From Candidatus Niyogiibacteriota bacterium (GTDB taxonomy: Bacteria > Patescibacteriota > Minisyncoccia > HO2-45-28): 40,027 nt of DNA. Positions 7,269 through 15,699 of the stretch are shown here, piece after piece. The notes under the pieces were generated by a model. It saw only the letters and a list, made by a program, of their open reading frames with translations, had not been told where the DNA came from and ran no database searches. Location of the stretch: contig JACOVJ010000054.1 of the NCBI GenBank assembly GCA_016177385.1, forward strand, positions 1 through 40,027, written 5' to 3'. Numbering within the stretch: position 1 is the first letter of the stretch; the number at the start of each line of letters is the position of its first letter. The position numbers and the translations under genes are program-made.

Positions 7269-7302
7269 CCCTATCGAGGTTGAACCTCGATAGGGATTTT
7301 TT
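7269..7302 (+). terminator. Rho-independent terminator built on a CGAGGTT/AACCTCG palindrome
   Basis: The stem CCCTATCGAGGTT / AACCTCGATAGGG is nearly loopless and is followed by ATTTTTTAT. Its core belongs to the same CGAGGTT...CCTCG family seen at 17278-17311 and 25565-25608. Confidence 0.85.
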
Positions 7303-7401
7303 ATTGGTGTTCGGGTGGAACATCTGTCTAAAAGAATGAACGGTTGTACAAAAATTTAGATAGAAAAAACGCCCGCGAGATGCGGGCGCGTACTTGGAAA
7401 A

Positions 7402-7692
7402 TCAGCGGGCGCGGATGACGACAAAATATCCGACATTCTCACCATAGGCCCCGGCGCCGTTGCCGGTCATCGCCTCGATCTCGGTTCCCGGATTTTGTTT
7501 TTTGAATTGGCTGAGCGCATTTCCGAATTTGGCTTCGTTGCAGGGGAAATATAGAACGCCGTATTCGTAATTGAGGGGCAAACAGCCCGCCTTTCCGATG
7601 TTTTCGGATTCGCTGGCCCGATTCGGATTGCATGCAGTCAGGAAAAAGAGAGCAATGAACATCAGCGCCGCTGTCATGATAGATCGCAACAT
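7402..7692 (-). CDS. small lipoprotein of unknown function
   Basis: The 96-residue precursor has a classic lipoprotein signal peptide: basic start, hydrophobic stretch and lipobox FLTAC (Cys21). After cleavage a short Cys-containing domain (GCLPLNYEYGVLYFPCNEA) and an NPGTEIEAMTGNGAGAYG segment remain. GGAGATG lies just before the ATG as ribosome site. The reading direction is opposite to both neighbours. Function unknown; it should be attached to the outer face of the membrane. Confidence 0.75.
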   Translation of the reverse strand: MLRSIMTAALMFIALFFLTACNPNRASESENIGKAGCLPLNYEYGVLYFPCNEAKFGNALSQFKKQNPGTEIEAMTGNGAGAYGENVGYFVVIRAR

Positions 7693-7808
7693 GGCATCTC
7701 CTTTGGGGAGTTATGAGCGTGAATATCCACGCTATTCTTAGTTCTTTTTATCTGTTTTGTCAAGGGTTAGTTGTCTTGCGAGAAGATCCTAGGAATAATA
7801 GGCGCATA

Positions 7809-8759
7809 ATGACCCCGCGGACATTCCGGAAAACGATCTACGATTTTTACCGTTCGTCGGGGCGCGACTTGCCGTGGCGTAAAACAAAAGACCCATATTA
7901 CATCCTCATTTCCGAAATGATGCTCCAGCAAACGCAGGCAGAGAGCGTGATTCCGAAATACGAAGCATTCATTCGCGCATTTCCGGATTTTCGCGCGCTT
8001 GCAACGGCGCCGCTCCGCAACATTTTAGCGCTCTGGAAGGGATTGGGCTATAACCGTCGCGCGTTATATCTAAAAAAAGCGGCCGAAATCGTAATACGAG
8101 AACATGGCGGCGCATTGCCGCGTGATGTCGAAAAACTCTCGGCGTTGCCCGGCATCGGCCGCGCGACCGCATCGGCAGTTGCGGCGTACGCGTTCAACCG
8201 GCCCGTTGTTTTCATCGAAACCAATATCCGGCGCACATTCATCCATCATTTTTTTAAAACCCGCCTCAACGAACAGGATGAGCGCATACCGCGAAAAAGG
8301 GCTTTCGGAGCGCGACGGCGCGAGAACGAGCCGATTTTTCAGCAGAAAAATACGGCGCACCTTTTTCGCGGTATGCGCGAAGACGGCTTTGAGGCGGGTT
8401 CTAGGACCAGTGCAGCAATCGATGATCGCGAACTCCTTCCGCTCGTCGCACGCATGCTCGACCGCCGGAATCCGCGGCGATGGTATAACGCACTGATGGA
8501 TTACGGCGCAATGCTCAAAAAACAGTATCCGAATCCGAACCGACGGAGCCGGCATTATACAAAACAAAAACCGTTCGAGGGGTCGGACCGTGAGATTCGC
8601 GGGAAAATCCTTGAAATGCTTTTGAAAAGACCGCGTCAGACCGAATGGGCGCTTGCGAGAGCCGCAGCGGTCGAACCCGAGCGGGTCCGACAATGCCTAA
8701 AACGGCTTAAAAACGAAGGAATCCTGCGTTATTCACACCCCTATTTTGCGATCGCATAA
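7809..8759 (+). CDS. mutY: MutY-like adenine DNA glycosylase with an in-frame insertion, no Fe-S cluster
   Basis: The 316-residue protein carries the HhH-GPD fold: DLPWRKTKDPYYILISEMMLQQTQ at the start, KGLGYNRRALYL, and the helix-hairpin-helix ALPGIGRATASA followed by FIETNIRR, where MutY usually has the catalytic aspartate (Glu-Thr here). It would remove adenine mispaired with 8-oxoguanine. The C-terminal CxxxxxxCxxCxxxxxC iron-sulfur motif is absent; MDYGAMLKK occupies that region. About 50 residues between FIHHFF and IDDRELLPL come from an inverted-repeat insertion (8258-8400). A short winged-helix-like tail ends the protein. The ATG at 7809 starts directly before the conserved domain. 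Activity after the insertion is uncertain. Confidence 0.75.
   Translation: MTPRTFRKTIYDFYRSSGRDLPWRKTKDPYYILISEMMLQQTQAESVIPKYEAFIRAFPDFRALATAPLRNILALWKGLGYNRRALYLKKAAEIVIREHGGALPRDVEKLSALPGIGRATASAVAAYAFNRPVVFIETNIRRTFIHHFFKTRLNEQDERIPRKRAFGARRRENEPIFQQKNTAHLFRGMREDGFEAGSRTSAAIDDRELLPLVARMLDRRNPRRWYNALMDYGAMLKKQYPNPNRRSRHYTKQKPFEGSDREIRGKILEMLLKRPRQTEWALARAAAVEPERVRQCLKRLKNEGILRYSHPYFAIA
8258..8400. mobile_element. inverted-repeat (MITE-like) element inserted in frame in mutY
   Basis: Terminal arms AACCCGCCTCAA (8258-8269) and TTGAGGCGGGTT (8389-8400) and internal perfect 18-bp arms CGCATACCGCGAAAAAGG (8283-8300) and its complement (8360-8377) form a long hairpin. The element keeps the mutY frame open. 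Confidence 0.8.
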
Positions 8760-8782
8760 AGCGGGTATAGGATAGGAGAGCA

Positions 8783-9436
8783 ATGAATGCAAAAACCATT
8801 TCTATCATTGCGGGGGTGATCGTGATCGCCGGAGCGGCGAGCTACGGTTTGTATCGCTGGACCGGCGGCGGATCGTTATTAGGAAATAAAGAAAATGTTG
8901 AGCGTTCTATGGCAAGCGCTTCGAATCCCAATCGTTCGCATCGTGTCATGCTCAAGACGAACCTCGGTTCGATCCAGTTTGAAACGTATGATGCGGATGC
9001 GCCGAAAACCGTTGAGAACTTTTTAAAACTCGCGCGCGAGAATTTTTACAGCAATTTGATCTTTCACCGCGTGGTCAAAGGATTCGTGATCCAGGGCGGC
9101 GATCCGAATTGCAGTTCTGGAGCATCCGCGTCCTCCACGGGCCCGTGCGGCGCCGGCGGACCGGGCTACACATTCGAGGACGAATTGAATCCGGAAACGG
9201 AATCATACAAAGCGGGGTACCAAAAAGGCGTGGTCGCCATGGCGAATGCGGGTCCGAACACGAACGGCAGCCAATTTTTCATTCTGTTGGAGGACTATCC
9301 ATTGCCGCATAACTACACGATCTTCGGTAAGGTCGTAAGCGGACAGGAGATCGTGGATGCGATCGGCCGGTTGAATGTAGACTCGAATGACAAACCACTT
9401 TCACCCGTGGTCATCGAGCAGGTGACGGTGGAATAG
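8783..9436 (+). CDS. membrane-anchored cyclophilin-type peptidyl-prolyl isomerase
   Basis: The 217-residue protein has an N-terminal anchor (residues 5-25) and a cyclophilin domain: FHRVVKGFVIQGGDP, the GPGYTFEDELN loop, GVVAMANAGPNTNGSQFFI and YTIFGKVVSGQEIVDAI. Conserved active-site residues of the family (FHR, Q.GD, GSQFFI) are present. A Cys-containing insertion (CSSGASASSTGPCGAGG) is typical of many bacterial extracytoplasmic forms. It should fold exported proteins, which fits a genome rich in disulfide enzymes. AGGAGAG precedes the ATG. Confidence 0.9.
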   Translation: MNAKTISIIAGVIVIAGAASYGLYRWTGGGSLLGNKENVERSMASASNPNRSHRVMLKTNLGSIQFETYDADAPKTVENFLKLARENFYSNLIFHRVVKGFVIQGGDPNCSSGASASSTGPCGAGGPGYTFEDELNPETESYKAGYQKGVVAMANAGPNTNGSQFFILLEDYPLPHNYTIFGKVVSGQEIVDAIGRLNVDSNDKPLSPVVIEQVTVE

Positions 9437-9456
9437 AGGTTCGGTATAATTGAAAG

Positions 9457-10653
9457 GTGTCGAAGCGAGTTTCCAAACGCACGATCGTCATCGGTGCCGT
9501 TGTTTTGGTCGCCGCTGTTTTTGTTTTGGATGTTTCGGGGTCGCTCGAGCGTTATTTGGCATTGGTATTCCCGCCGTCGGCGTTGAGCCCCGCTTATTTG
9601 AAGGGAAAATATGACCAAGGTCAGCCGATCCGGTTGCTGATCGTGCCGGGGCATGAAGTCGGGGTCGGGGGTGCGTTTTACCGCAATTTCTGGGAGCGCG
9701 ACCTGAATATCGAGCTTTCAGAAAAATTGGTGCAATTGTTTGGGCGCGATCCGCATTTTCAGGTAAGCGTTACGCAGAATTGGGCGGGATACTATCCGGA
9801 ATTCGCGGAGTATTTTGAAAATAATCGCGCATCCATCCGGGCATTTTATACCGGCCTGCGCGATGTCATGCGAAGCTTGGTAGGTTCGGGTGTTGTACAG
9901 AAAAAAATGGACGGCGTACGGCATAACGCCGCAAAACCGGAACTCGGCATGCGGCTCTACGGCGTGAACAAATGGGCAAAGGATAACGCCATCGATATCG
10001 TCCTGCATTTGCATTTCAACGACTATCCGGGGCGCCCCCGGAATGGTCCGGGCGAATACGCGGGATTCGCAATCTACATTCCGGAACGCCAATTCCCAAA
10101 TTTTGAGGCGTCGCACGACATTGCGCGCGCGGTCCTGCGGGAATTGGCGCGATATTTCCCGATATCAAGCTACCCGCCGGAAAGCGCGGGAATCGTGGAA
10201 GATCAGGATTTGATCGCCATTGGCGCGAATGCATCGCTTGAGGCTGCGGGCATCCTCATCGAATACGGTTACATCTACGAGCCGCAATTCGCCAACCTCG
10301 CCATCCGGTCCGCCGCGCTTTCGGAATTGGCTCAAGAAACGTATAACGGATTCAAGCGGTATTTTGAAGGCGCGAATACGCCGGTCCGGGAAACGGTGAT
10401 CGTGCCCCACATGTGGGCGCACGAGATCGGCGAAGGCGCGAAAAATCAGCCGGATATTTTTGCTTTGCAGATCGCGTTAACGCGCGACGAACTCTATCCG
10501 CCGGCCGGTAAAAGTCGCGATGATTGTCCGCCGTCAGGTAATTTCGGCCCATGCACGCGCGAAGCGCTGCGCGCTTTTCAAACGCGGTATGGCCTTTCCG
10601 CAAACGGCAAATTAGATCTCAATACGATCGCAAAACTCAATCAAATTTATTAG
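9457..10653 (+). CDS. N-acetylmuramoyl-L-alanine amidase with C-terminal peptidoglycan-binding domain
   Basis: The 398-residue protein has an N-terminal membrane anchor (about residues 9-26), an Amidase_3-like zinc domain (LLIVPGHE with His66 and Glu67, HLHFND as a later metal motif, ILIEYGYIYE as the C-terminal catalytic segment), and a peptidoglycan-binding repeat near the end (PCTREALRAFQTRYGLSANGKLD). It should cleave peptidoglycan stem peptides outside the membrane. The start is GTG, 6 nt after TATAAT (9445-9450), so the mRNA is probably leaderless. A 74-bp DnaA-box palindrome follows the stop. Confidence 0.85.
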   Translation: MSKRVSKRTIVIGAVVLVAAVFVLDVSGSLERYLALVFPPSALSPAYLKGKYDQGQPIRLLIVPGHEVGVGGAFYRNFWERDLNIELSEKLVQLFGRDPHFQVSVTQNWAGYYPEFAEYFENNRASIRAFYTGLRDVMRSLVGSGVVQKKMDGVRHNAAKPELGMRLYGVNKWAKDNAIDIVLHLHFNDYPGRPRNGPGEYAGFAIYIPERQFPNFEASHDIARAVLRELARYFPISSYPPESAGIVEDQDLIAIGANASLEAAGILIEYGYIYEPQFANLAIRSAALSELAQETYNGFKRYFEGANTPVRETVIVPHMWAHEIGEGAKNQPDIFALQIALTRDELYPPAGKSRDDCPPSGNFGPCTREALRAFQTRYGLSANGKLDLNTIAKLNQIY

Positions 10654-10662
10654 TCACCCCGA

Positions 10663-10736
10663 CCCCGAGGGGAGTCCTAGGGGTGGATAACTAGCACTTA
10701 TACACAGCTTATGCACCCAAAGGACTCCCCTCGGGG
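10663..10736. repeat. 74-bp palindromic element with DnaA-box-like motifs (copy 2)
   Basis: The arms CCCCGAGGGGAGTCCT / AGGACTCCCCTCGGGG are shared with copy 1. The core reads in the opposite direction (GGTGGATAA ... TTATACACA ... CTTATGCACCC) and is the complement of copy 1 apart from a few changes. It lies between the amidase gene and the SpoU gene. Confidence 0.85.
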
Positions 10737-10741
10737 ATTCT

Positions 10742-11221
10742 ATGATCGCGATTTTGGCAGATATACGAAGTTCGCATAATACCGGGTCCCTATTCCGCAC
10801 GGCGGATGCCGCGGGTGTGGAAAAATTGTATTTGGCGGGTGTGACATCCGGACCGAAGGACCGATACGGCCGGCCCAACGAAAAATTATTGAAAGTCGCA
10901 TTGGGTGCCGAAAAAGCGGTCGCGTGGGAACATATAAGATCCGCCGCACGGCTCGTGGACATACTCAAAAAAGACGGATTCGATATCTGGGCATTGGAAC
11001 AGGCACGGAGCGCGACATCGCTTTTCGATGCACGCCCAAAAAATTTTTCGAAACTCGCGCTCGTGGTCGGCAACGAAATCAAAGGACTTTCCCGCGCTCT
11101 TTTGAAGCGCGCCGATCGCGTCGTTTACGTCCCGATGTATGGGAAAAAGGAATCGCTCAATGTCGCGGTCGCATTCGGCATCGCCGTTTATCAATTCCGC
11201 GCTACAATAGGAAAATTATGA
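10742..11221 (+). CDS. SpoU/TrmH-type RNA 2'-O-methyltransferase
   Basis: The 159-residue protein is a compact SPOUT methyltransferase with all three SpoU motifs: RSSHNTGSLFRTADAAG (motif 1), LVVGNEIKGLS (motif 2) and VYVPMYGKKESLNVAVAFGI (motif 3), which form the AdoMet-binding knot. It methylates ribose in tRNA or rRNA; the exact target is not evident. Its ATG begins 5 bp after copy 2 of the palindromic element, and its stop overlaps the ATG of the next gene (ATGA), implying translational coupling. Confidence 0.9.
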   Translation: MIAILADIRSSHNTGSLFRTADAAGVEKLYLAGVTSGPKDRYGRPNEKLLKVALGAEKAVAWEHIRSAARLVDILKKDGFDIWALEQARSATSLFDARPKNFSKLALVVGNEIKGLSRALLKRADRVVYVPMYGKKESLNVAVAFGIAVYQFRATIGKL

Positions 11222-12168
11222 CGCGAATGCCCGCGATCACCGGCGATACGTGGTTCCATTCAAAGCCGCTGACGGCCGAGGACTTGCGCGGGCGTATCGT
11301 GCTCGTGGATTTTTGGACCTATTCCTGCGTCAATTGCCAGCGCACGCTTCCGTATCTCCGCGATTGGTGGTCGAAATATAAAGACAAGGATTTCATTTTG
11401 TTGGGCGTTCATTCGCCGGAATTCGAGTTTGAGAAGGATCCGAGGAACGTAGAGGCGGCCTTGAAAAAATTCGGCGTGGAGTGGCCCGTGGTGTTGGATA
11501 ATGACCACGTCATCTGGGATGCATTTGCGAACCGGTATTGGCCCGCGAAGTATCTGGCCGACCGCAAAGGGGAGATCGTCTACACGCATTTCGGCGAAGG
11601 CGGCTATACCGAAACAGAGCGCGAGATCCAAAGGCTTTTGGGCGAAGACCGAACCGGAGAATCCATGCCCGCGATCGCGGCCGAGGAGCATGGCCATGGG
11701 AACGTGTGTTTTATCCCGACGCCCGAAACGTATTGCGGCTACGAGCGCGGCGCGCTGGCGAACGAGGAGGGGCATCAGGAAAATACGGAATTCGATTACC
11801 GGTGGCAGGGCGAATTACCGGAGGATTCCATTGCGCTTGACGGCCGATTTTTTGCCGCCGCTGAATATGTGGAATCACGCGCCGAAGGCGCGTCGCTCCT
11901 CTTGCGGTTCCGCGCGACCGAGGTGAATCTGGTGATGCGTCCGGTTTCCGGAAAAGAAGCGGAGGTTTCAATTACGTTTGATGGCGAAGCGCCGGATCCC
12001 GCGCGGCGCGGGCGAGATGCGGACGAGAATGGCGGCGTCCGGATCCGCGAGCCGGATCTTTACAATCTCTTGAAAAGCGATGAGGTCATGGAGGGAATCC
12101 TGCGCCTCCGCGCCGATGTCGGGAATTTTCAGGCCTACGCATTCACATTTTCCGGATGTGCGGAATAG
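11218..12168 (+). CDS. DipZ/TlpA-like thioredoxin-domain protein
   Basis: The 316-residue protein begins directly with a thioredoxin-like domain: VLVDFWTYSCVNCQRTLPYL contains the active site CVNC (Cys37, Cys40). A long C-terminal domain rich in beta strands follows (CFIPTPETYCGYERGAL, then DGRFFAAAEYVES). The layout matches the soluble C-terminal part of DipZ-like proteins, where the partner is a CcdA membrane unit; a CcdA gene exists here at 3197. No signal peptide is visible, which is odd for a DipZ-type extracellular domain. TACAAT (11203-11208) ends 9 nt before the ATG, so it may have its own leaderless promoter besides the SpoU operon. Confidence 0.8.
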   Translation: MTRMPAITGDTWFHSKPLTAEDLRGRIVLVDFWTYSCVNCQRTLPYLRDWWSKYKDKDFILLGVHSPEFEFEKDPRNVEAALKKFGVEWPVVLDNDHVIWDAFANRYWPAKYLADRKGEIVYTHFGEGGYTETEREIQRLLGEDRTGESMPAIAAEEHGHGNVCFIPTPETYCGYERGALANEEGHQENTEFDYRWQGELPEDSIALDGRFFAAAEYVESRAEGASLLLRFRATEVNLVMRPVSGKEAEVSITFDGEAPDPARRGRDADENGGVRIREPDLYNLLKSDEVMEGILRLRADVGNFQAYAFTFSGCAE

Positions 12169-12190
12169 CGATCGGTGATATTCTAAAAGA

Positions 12191-13159
12191 ATGATGGAAC
12201 AAGCGCTCCGGGATTTTCCCCGTCAGCTTGAATTCGAGCCGACGATCGAAAACGAAGGCGCATTACGGCGCGCCAAGCGCGTGATCGTTTGTGGTATGGG
12301 TGGTTCGAACTTAGCGACCGGACTCGTTGCCGCAGCGCATCCCCGTGAGGATGTCCGCGCCCACCGCGATTACGGCCTCCCGATCCTTCCAAACGGCGAC
12401 CTCGAAGCAAGTTTGGTCGTCGCAAATTCGCATTCCGGCAATACCGAGGAAACGCTCGATGCGTTCGACCGGGCCGAGGAACGCGGATTGGCGCTTGCGG
12501 CCATGACCACCGGAGGGAAACTGTTGGAACGCGCAGAAAAAAACTCGATCCCGCTGATCCGGATCCCCGCCGGCGATCTTCAGCCGCGCTCGGCTCTGGG
12601 GTTCCATGTGCGCGCGCTGTTGAAACTGATGGGTGATGAGCAGGGGCTTGCGGAAATAAAGAAACTGGCAAGCGGTTTGGACGGCGACGCGGCCGAAAAG
12701 CGCGGTAAAGTCATTGCGAAAAAACTTACGGGATCGATCCCAATGATCTATGCGTCCGGACGCAATAAAACGCTTTCACATATTTGGAAAGTAAAAATAA
12801 ACGAAACAGCGAAAAGCCCCGCGTTCTGCAACGTGTTTCCGGAATTGAATCACAACGAAATGACGGGGTTTGATGTCGGGCAGGCCGTCAAACCGGTTTT
12901 CGGAAATTTTCATTTTCTTTTTTTGCGCGACCTCGACGATCATCCAAAGATCGTGAAACGGATGACCGAAACCGCAACGATCTTCAAAAAACTGGGATAC
13001 GGCGTTGATGATGTCGAGCTTGAAGGGAGCGGGCCGTGGGAAAAAATAGTGCGCATGCTGTTGATTTCCGATTGGGCCACATTTTATCTGGCGCGCGCGT
13101 ACGGAGTAGATCCGGAAGCGGTCCCGCTGGTGGAGGAATTCAAGAAGCGGATGGCATGA
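12191..13159 (+). CDS. bifunctional phosphoglucose/phosphomannose isomerase family (SIS domains)
   Basis: The 322-residue protein has two sugar isomerase (SIS) domains. The first shows VIVCGMGGSNLATG and VVANSHSGNTEETL, the phosphosugar-binding loops; the second contains ELNHNEMTGF, a signature of the archaeal and CPR-type PGI/PMI family. It interconverts glucose- or mannose-6-phosphate and fructose-6-phosphate and links to the ROK kinase next door. TATTCT (12179-12184) ends 6 nt before the ATG, a leaderless arrangement. An inverted-repeat element follows the stop immediately. Confidence 0.85.
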   Translation: MMEQALRDFPRQLEFEPTIENEGALRRAKRVIVCGMGGSNLATGLVAAAHPREDVRAHRDYGLPILPNGDLEASLVVANSHSGNTEETLDAFDRAEERGLALAAMTTGGKLLERAEKNSIPLIRIPAGDLQPRSALGFHVRALLKLMGDEQGLAEIKKLASGLDGDAAEKRGKVIAKKLTGSIPMIYASGRNKTLSHIWKVKINETAKSPAFCNVFPELNHNEMTGFDVGQAVKPVFGNFHFLFLRDLDDHPKIVKRMTETATIFKKLGYGVDDVELEGSGPWEKIVRMLLISDWATFYLARAYGVDPEAVPLVEEFKKRMA

Positions 13160-13161
13160 AC

Positions 13162-13332
13162 AGGAATCCCAAACGTTGTGGAGGATGCGTCGGGCTGGGC
13201 GGAAGCATGCTTCCGCCGGCCGAAGGCCGTGGCTTTGCGCCGCAGAAGCGCAAAGTGGGAACAATGGTTTTGCCCGCCAAAGGCGGGCGTCTAGAAATAG
13301 AGGCGAGCATCCGGAATAACGTTTGGGATTCT
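13162..13332. mobile_element. MITE-like element, about 171 bp, GGAATCC-type ends
   Basis: Terminal inverted repeats GGAATCCCAAACGTT (13163-13177) and AACGTTTGGGATTCT (13318-13332) bound non-coding DNA. Inside are several hairpins: a perfect 20-bp palindrome GGCGGAAGCATGCTTCCGCC (13198-13217), CTTTGCG...CGCAAAG (13233-13255) and GCCCGCC/GGCGGGC (13272-13288). It fills the space between the isomerase and the kinase. Confidence 0.7.
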
Positions 13333-13348
13333 TAAAGTGTATTGAATT

Positions 13349-14158
13349 ATGCGTTTGCTTTTCGATATCGGGGCCACGAAAACGCGTCTTGCGACAATAG
13401 AGGACGGAAAAACCTTCGGTGAGCCGCTGGTCATCCCGACCGAATCGGATTTTGAGGCGGGGATGGCGGCATTTGCGGCCGCGGCAAAAAAACTGATAAA
13501 GACCGGGCGCGCGGAATTCGCCGTGGGCGGCGCGGCGGGGCCCTTTGACCGTGACAAAACCACGATGGTCAATGCGCCTAATTTCCCGAATTGGCGCCGC
13601 CGGCCGCTAAAACAGCGGCTCGAGGATATCGCGCAGGCTCCCGTTTTTTTGGAAAACGATGCGGCGCTTGCGGGAGTGGGAGAATGGGCGTATGGAGCCG
13701 GGCGCGGTCACGGCATTGTAGCGTACCTGACGGTCAGCACGGGCGTGGGAGGCGCGCGCATCACGAATGGCGCCATTGATGCGAGCGCGCAGGGCTTCGA
13801 GCCCGGGCACCATATAATAGAAGCAAAAACGCGCCTGACGTTCGAAGCGGCGGTTTCGGGTTCGGCGGTCGAGCGCCGATTCGGCGTAAAACCGCAGACG
13901 ATCTCGGATGCGGGGTTATGGGAGGAATTGGCGGAAAAACTGGCGGTCGGTATTCATAATGCGATCGTTTTCTGGTCGCCGGATGTCGTTATTCTCGGCG
14001 GCTCGATGATCTTGGGAGATCCCGCGATTCCGCTCGACCGCACGGAGGCGCACCTTGCCGCACTTCCGCAGATCTTTCCGGAACTTCCAAAAATCGAAAA
14101 AGCGGCACTCGGCGATTTTTCGGTCCTGTACGGCGCGCTCGCGCTTGCCAATCGGTAA
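13349..14158 (+). CDS. ROK-family sugar kinase
   Basis: The 269-residue protein has the actin-fold sugar kinase motifs: phosphate loop LLFDIGATKTR at the start, AVGGAAGPFD, LENDAALAGVGEW with the catalytic aspartate, and VSTGVGGARI for ATP binding. GFEPGHHII marks the ROK substrate histidine. The cysteine zinc motif (CxCGxxGCxE) of classical ROK proteins is missing and is replaced by TRLTFEAAVSG. It phosphorylates glucose or a related sugar; with the adjacent PGI/PMI it would feed sugar phosphates into glycolysis. Substrate specificity is not certain. Confidence 0.8.
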   Translation: MRLLFDIGATKTRLATIEDGKTFGEPLVIPTESDFEAGMAAFAAAAKKLIKTGRAEFAVGGAAGPFDRDKTTMVNAPNFPNWRRRPLKQRLEDIAQAPVFLENDAALAGVGEWAYGAGRGHGIVAYLTVSTGVGGARITNGAIDASAQGFEPGHHIIEAKTRLTFEAAVSGSAVERRFGVKPQTISDAGLWEELAEKLAVGIHNAIVFWSPDVVILGGSMILGDPAIPLDRTEAHLAALPQIFPELPKIEKAALGDFSVLYGALALANR

Positions 14159-14211
14159 AAAATAGGGTACTCTTTTTTGAAACCAGCAGTCCTTTGACAG
14201 GAGGGCCGGAT

Positions 14212-15690
14212 ATGGCGCAGAGCTTCGTGGAAAAGATCGAAAAAGCTCCGATTGAACTGTCCTACGATGACGTTTTGATCCGTCCTTTGTATTCGGAAAT
14301 CTCTCCGCTCGAAGTGGATACCAACAGCCGGTTCAGCAGCCATATCTCGCTTAAGGTGCCGATCGTGTCGTCGCCGATGGATACGGTGACCGAACATTTG
14401 TTGGCGATCGGGATCGCGTGCGCGGGCGGCTTGGGAATCATCCATAAAAATCTTTCCATTGCCGATCAGGTGGAAGAAATCGCAAAAGTGAAGCGGTGGC
14501 AAAGCGGGAAGATCGTAAATCCGCAGATGCTTCGTCCGAATCAGACGATCGGGGATGCGCGTCGGCGCATGGAGCACGAAGGAATTTCCGGGTTTTTGGT
14601 CGTTGATTCCGCGGGGAAACTGGTAGGGCTTCTGACGCGGCGCGATTTTGATTACGATCCGCTCGGCGACAGCGTGCTGGTCGGCGACGTGATGACGTCG
14701 AACGAAGCCGGTGAACTCATTTGGGCGAACGAACAAACGACGATGGAGCAGGCGCAAGAAATTTTGTGGAAACATCGCATCGAGAAACTTCCCATCGTGG
14801 ATGCGGATTTTCGTCCCAAAGGCCTTTTTACCAAAAAGGATATCCGGAAACGGCGTCAGTTTCCGAATGCGACGCATGATGCGCACGGGCGGTTGTGTGT
14901 GGGCGCGGCGGTAGGAGCGGTCGGCGATTTTCTGGAGCGCGCAAAAGCGCTGGTGGAAGCCGGTGTCGATGTCATCGTCGTGGATGCGTCGCTTGGGCAT
15001 ACAAAAAATGTCGGCGAGGCGGTGCGCGCGCTCAAAAAACTTCCCGAAATGCCGGATGTGGTCGCCGGGAATATCGTGACGGCGGATGCCGCAAGGTTTC
15101 TGATGGATGCGGGTGCGGATGGATTGCGGGTCGGTATCGGTCCCGGTTCGATCTGCACCACGCGCATGGTCACGGGGTACGGCCGGCCGCAACTCTCGGC
15201 GGTTGCCGATGTTGCGGATGCGGCGGGAGGGATCGTTCCGGTCATTGCGGATGGCGGTATCAAGTTGTCGGGCGATATCGTGAAGGCGCTTGCGGGCGGC
15301 GCCGATAGCATCATGATCGGAAATCTCTTGGCGCGAACCGACGAAAGCGCGGGCGAAATCGTGCAGCGGGGCAGCCAACGATACAAAAAATATCGAGGGA
15401 TGGGTTCGAAGGCGGTGCTGGAGGCGGGCGGCGATCGGTATCCTAGGAAATCTGTTCCCGAAGGCGAGGAGGGTTTGGTTCCATGTGCGGGGCCGCTTGC
15501 GGATGTGTTTCGGCAGCTGGAGGGCGGCTTGCGTCAGGGGATGGGTGGCGTCGGTTGCCGGACGATCGATGAGCTTCGTTCAAAAACATTTTTTGAGCGC
15601 ATTACATCGGCGGGACTTCAGGAAAGCCATGTGCATGACATTTGGCTCGAAACCGAACCCCCTCCCAATTTCCGGAATTGGAATCAGTGA
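14212..15690 (+). CDS. guaB: inosine-5'-monophosphate dehydrogenase
   Basis: The 492-residue protein shows the complete IMPDH layout: LSYDDVLIRP, a TIM barrel interrupted by two CBS domains (HEGISGFLVVD...VGLLTRRD and KLPIVDADFRPKGLFTKKDI), then DGLRVGIGPGSICTTRMV with the catalytic cysteine, ADGGIKLSGDIVKALAGGADSIMIG, and YRGMGSKAVLEAG. It makes XMP from IMP, the committed step of guanine nucleotide synthesis. The ATG at 14212 is preceded by AGGAGG. A strong terminator follows, so it is transcribed alone. Confidence 0.95.
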   Translation: MAQSFVEKIEKAPIELSYDDVLIRPLYSEISPLEVDTNSRFSSHISLKVPIVSSPMDTVTEHLLAIGIACAGGLGIIHKNLSIADQVEEIAKVKRWQSGKIVNPQMLRPNQTIGDARRRMEHEGISGFLVVDSAGKLVGLLTRRDFDYDPLGDSVLVGDVMTSNEAGELIWANEQTTMEQAQEILWKHRIEKLPIVDADFRPKGLFTKKDIRKRRQFPNATHDAHGRLCVGAAVGAVGDFLERAKALVEAGVDVIVVDASLGHTKNVGEAVRALKKLPEMPDVVAGNIVTADAARFLMDAGADGLRVGIGPGSICTTRMVTGYGRPQLSAVADVADAAGGIVPVIADGGIKLSGDIVKALAGGADSIMIGNLLARTDESAGEIVQRGSQRYKKYRGMGSKAVLEAGGDRYPRKSVPEGEEGLVPCAGPLADVFRQLEGGLRQGMGGVGCRTIDELRSKTFFERITSAGLQESHVHDIWLETEPPPNFRNWNQ

Positions 15691-15699
15691 TTTTCGACT

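Noticed and set aside
10924..11217. N-terminal extension of the DipZ-like protein
   Set aside because: It is a shadow of the SpoU gene; the ATG at 11218 begins the thioredoxin domain and has a -10 box at the right place.
13954..15378. 474-codon minus-strand frame
   Set aside because: It is the antisense shadow of guaB and the ROK kinase; the sense strand has complete family motifs.
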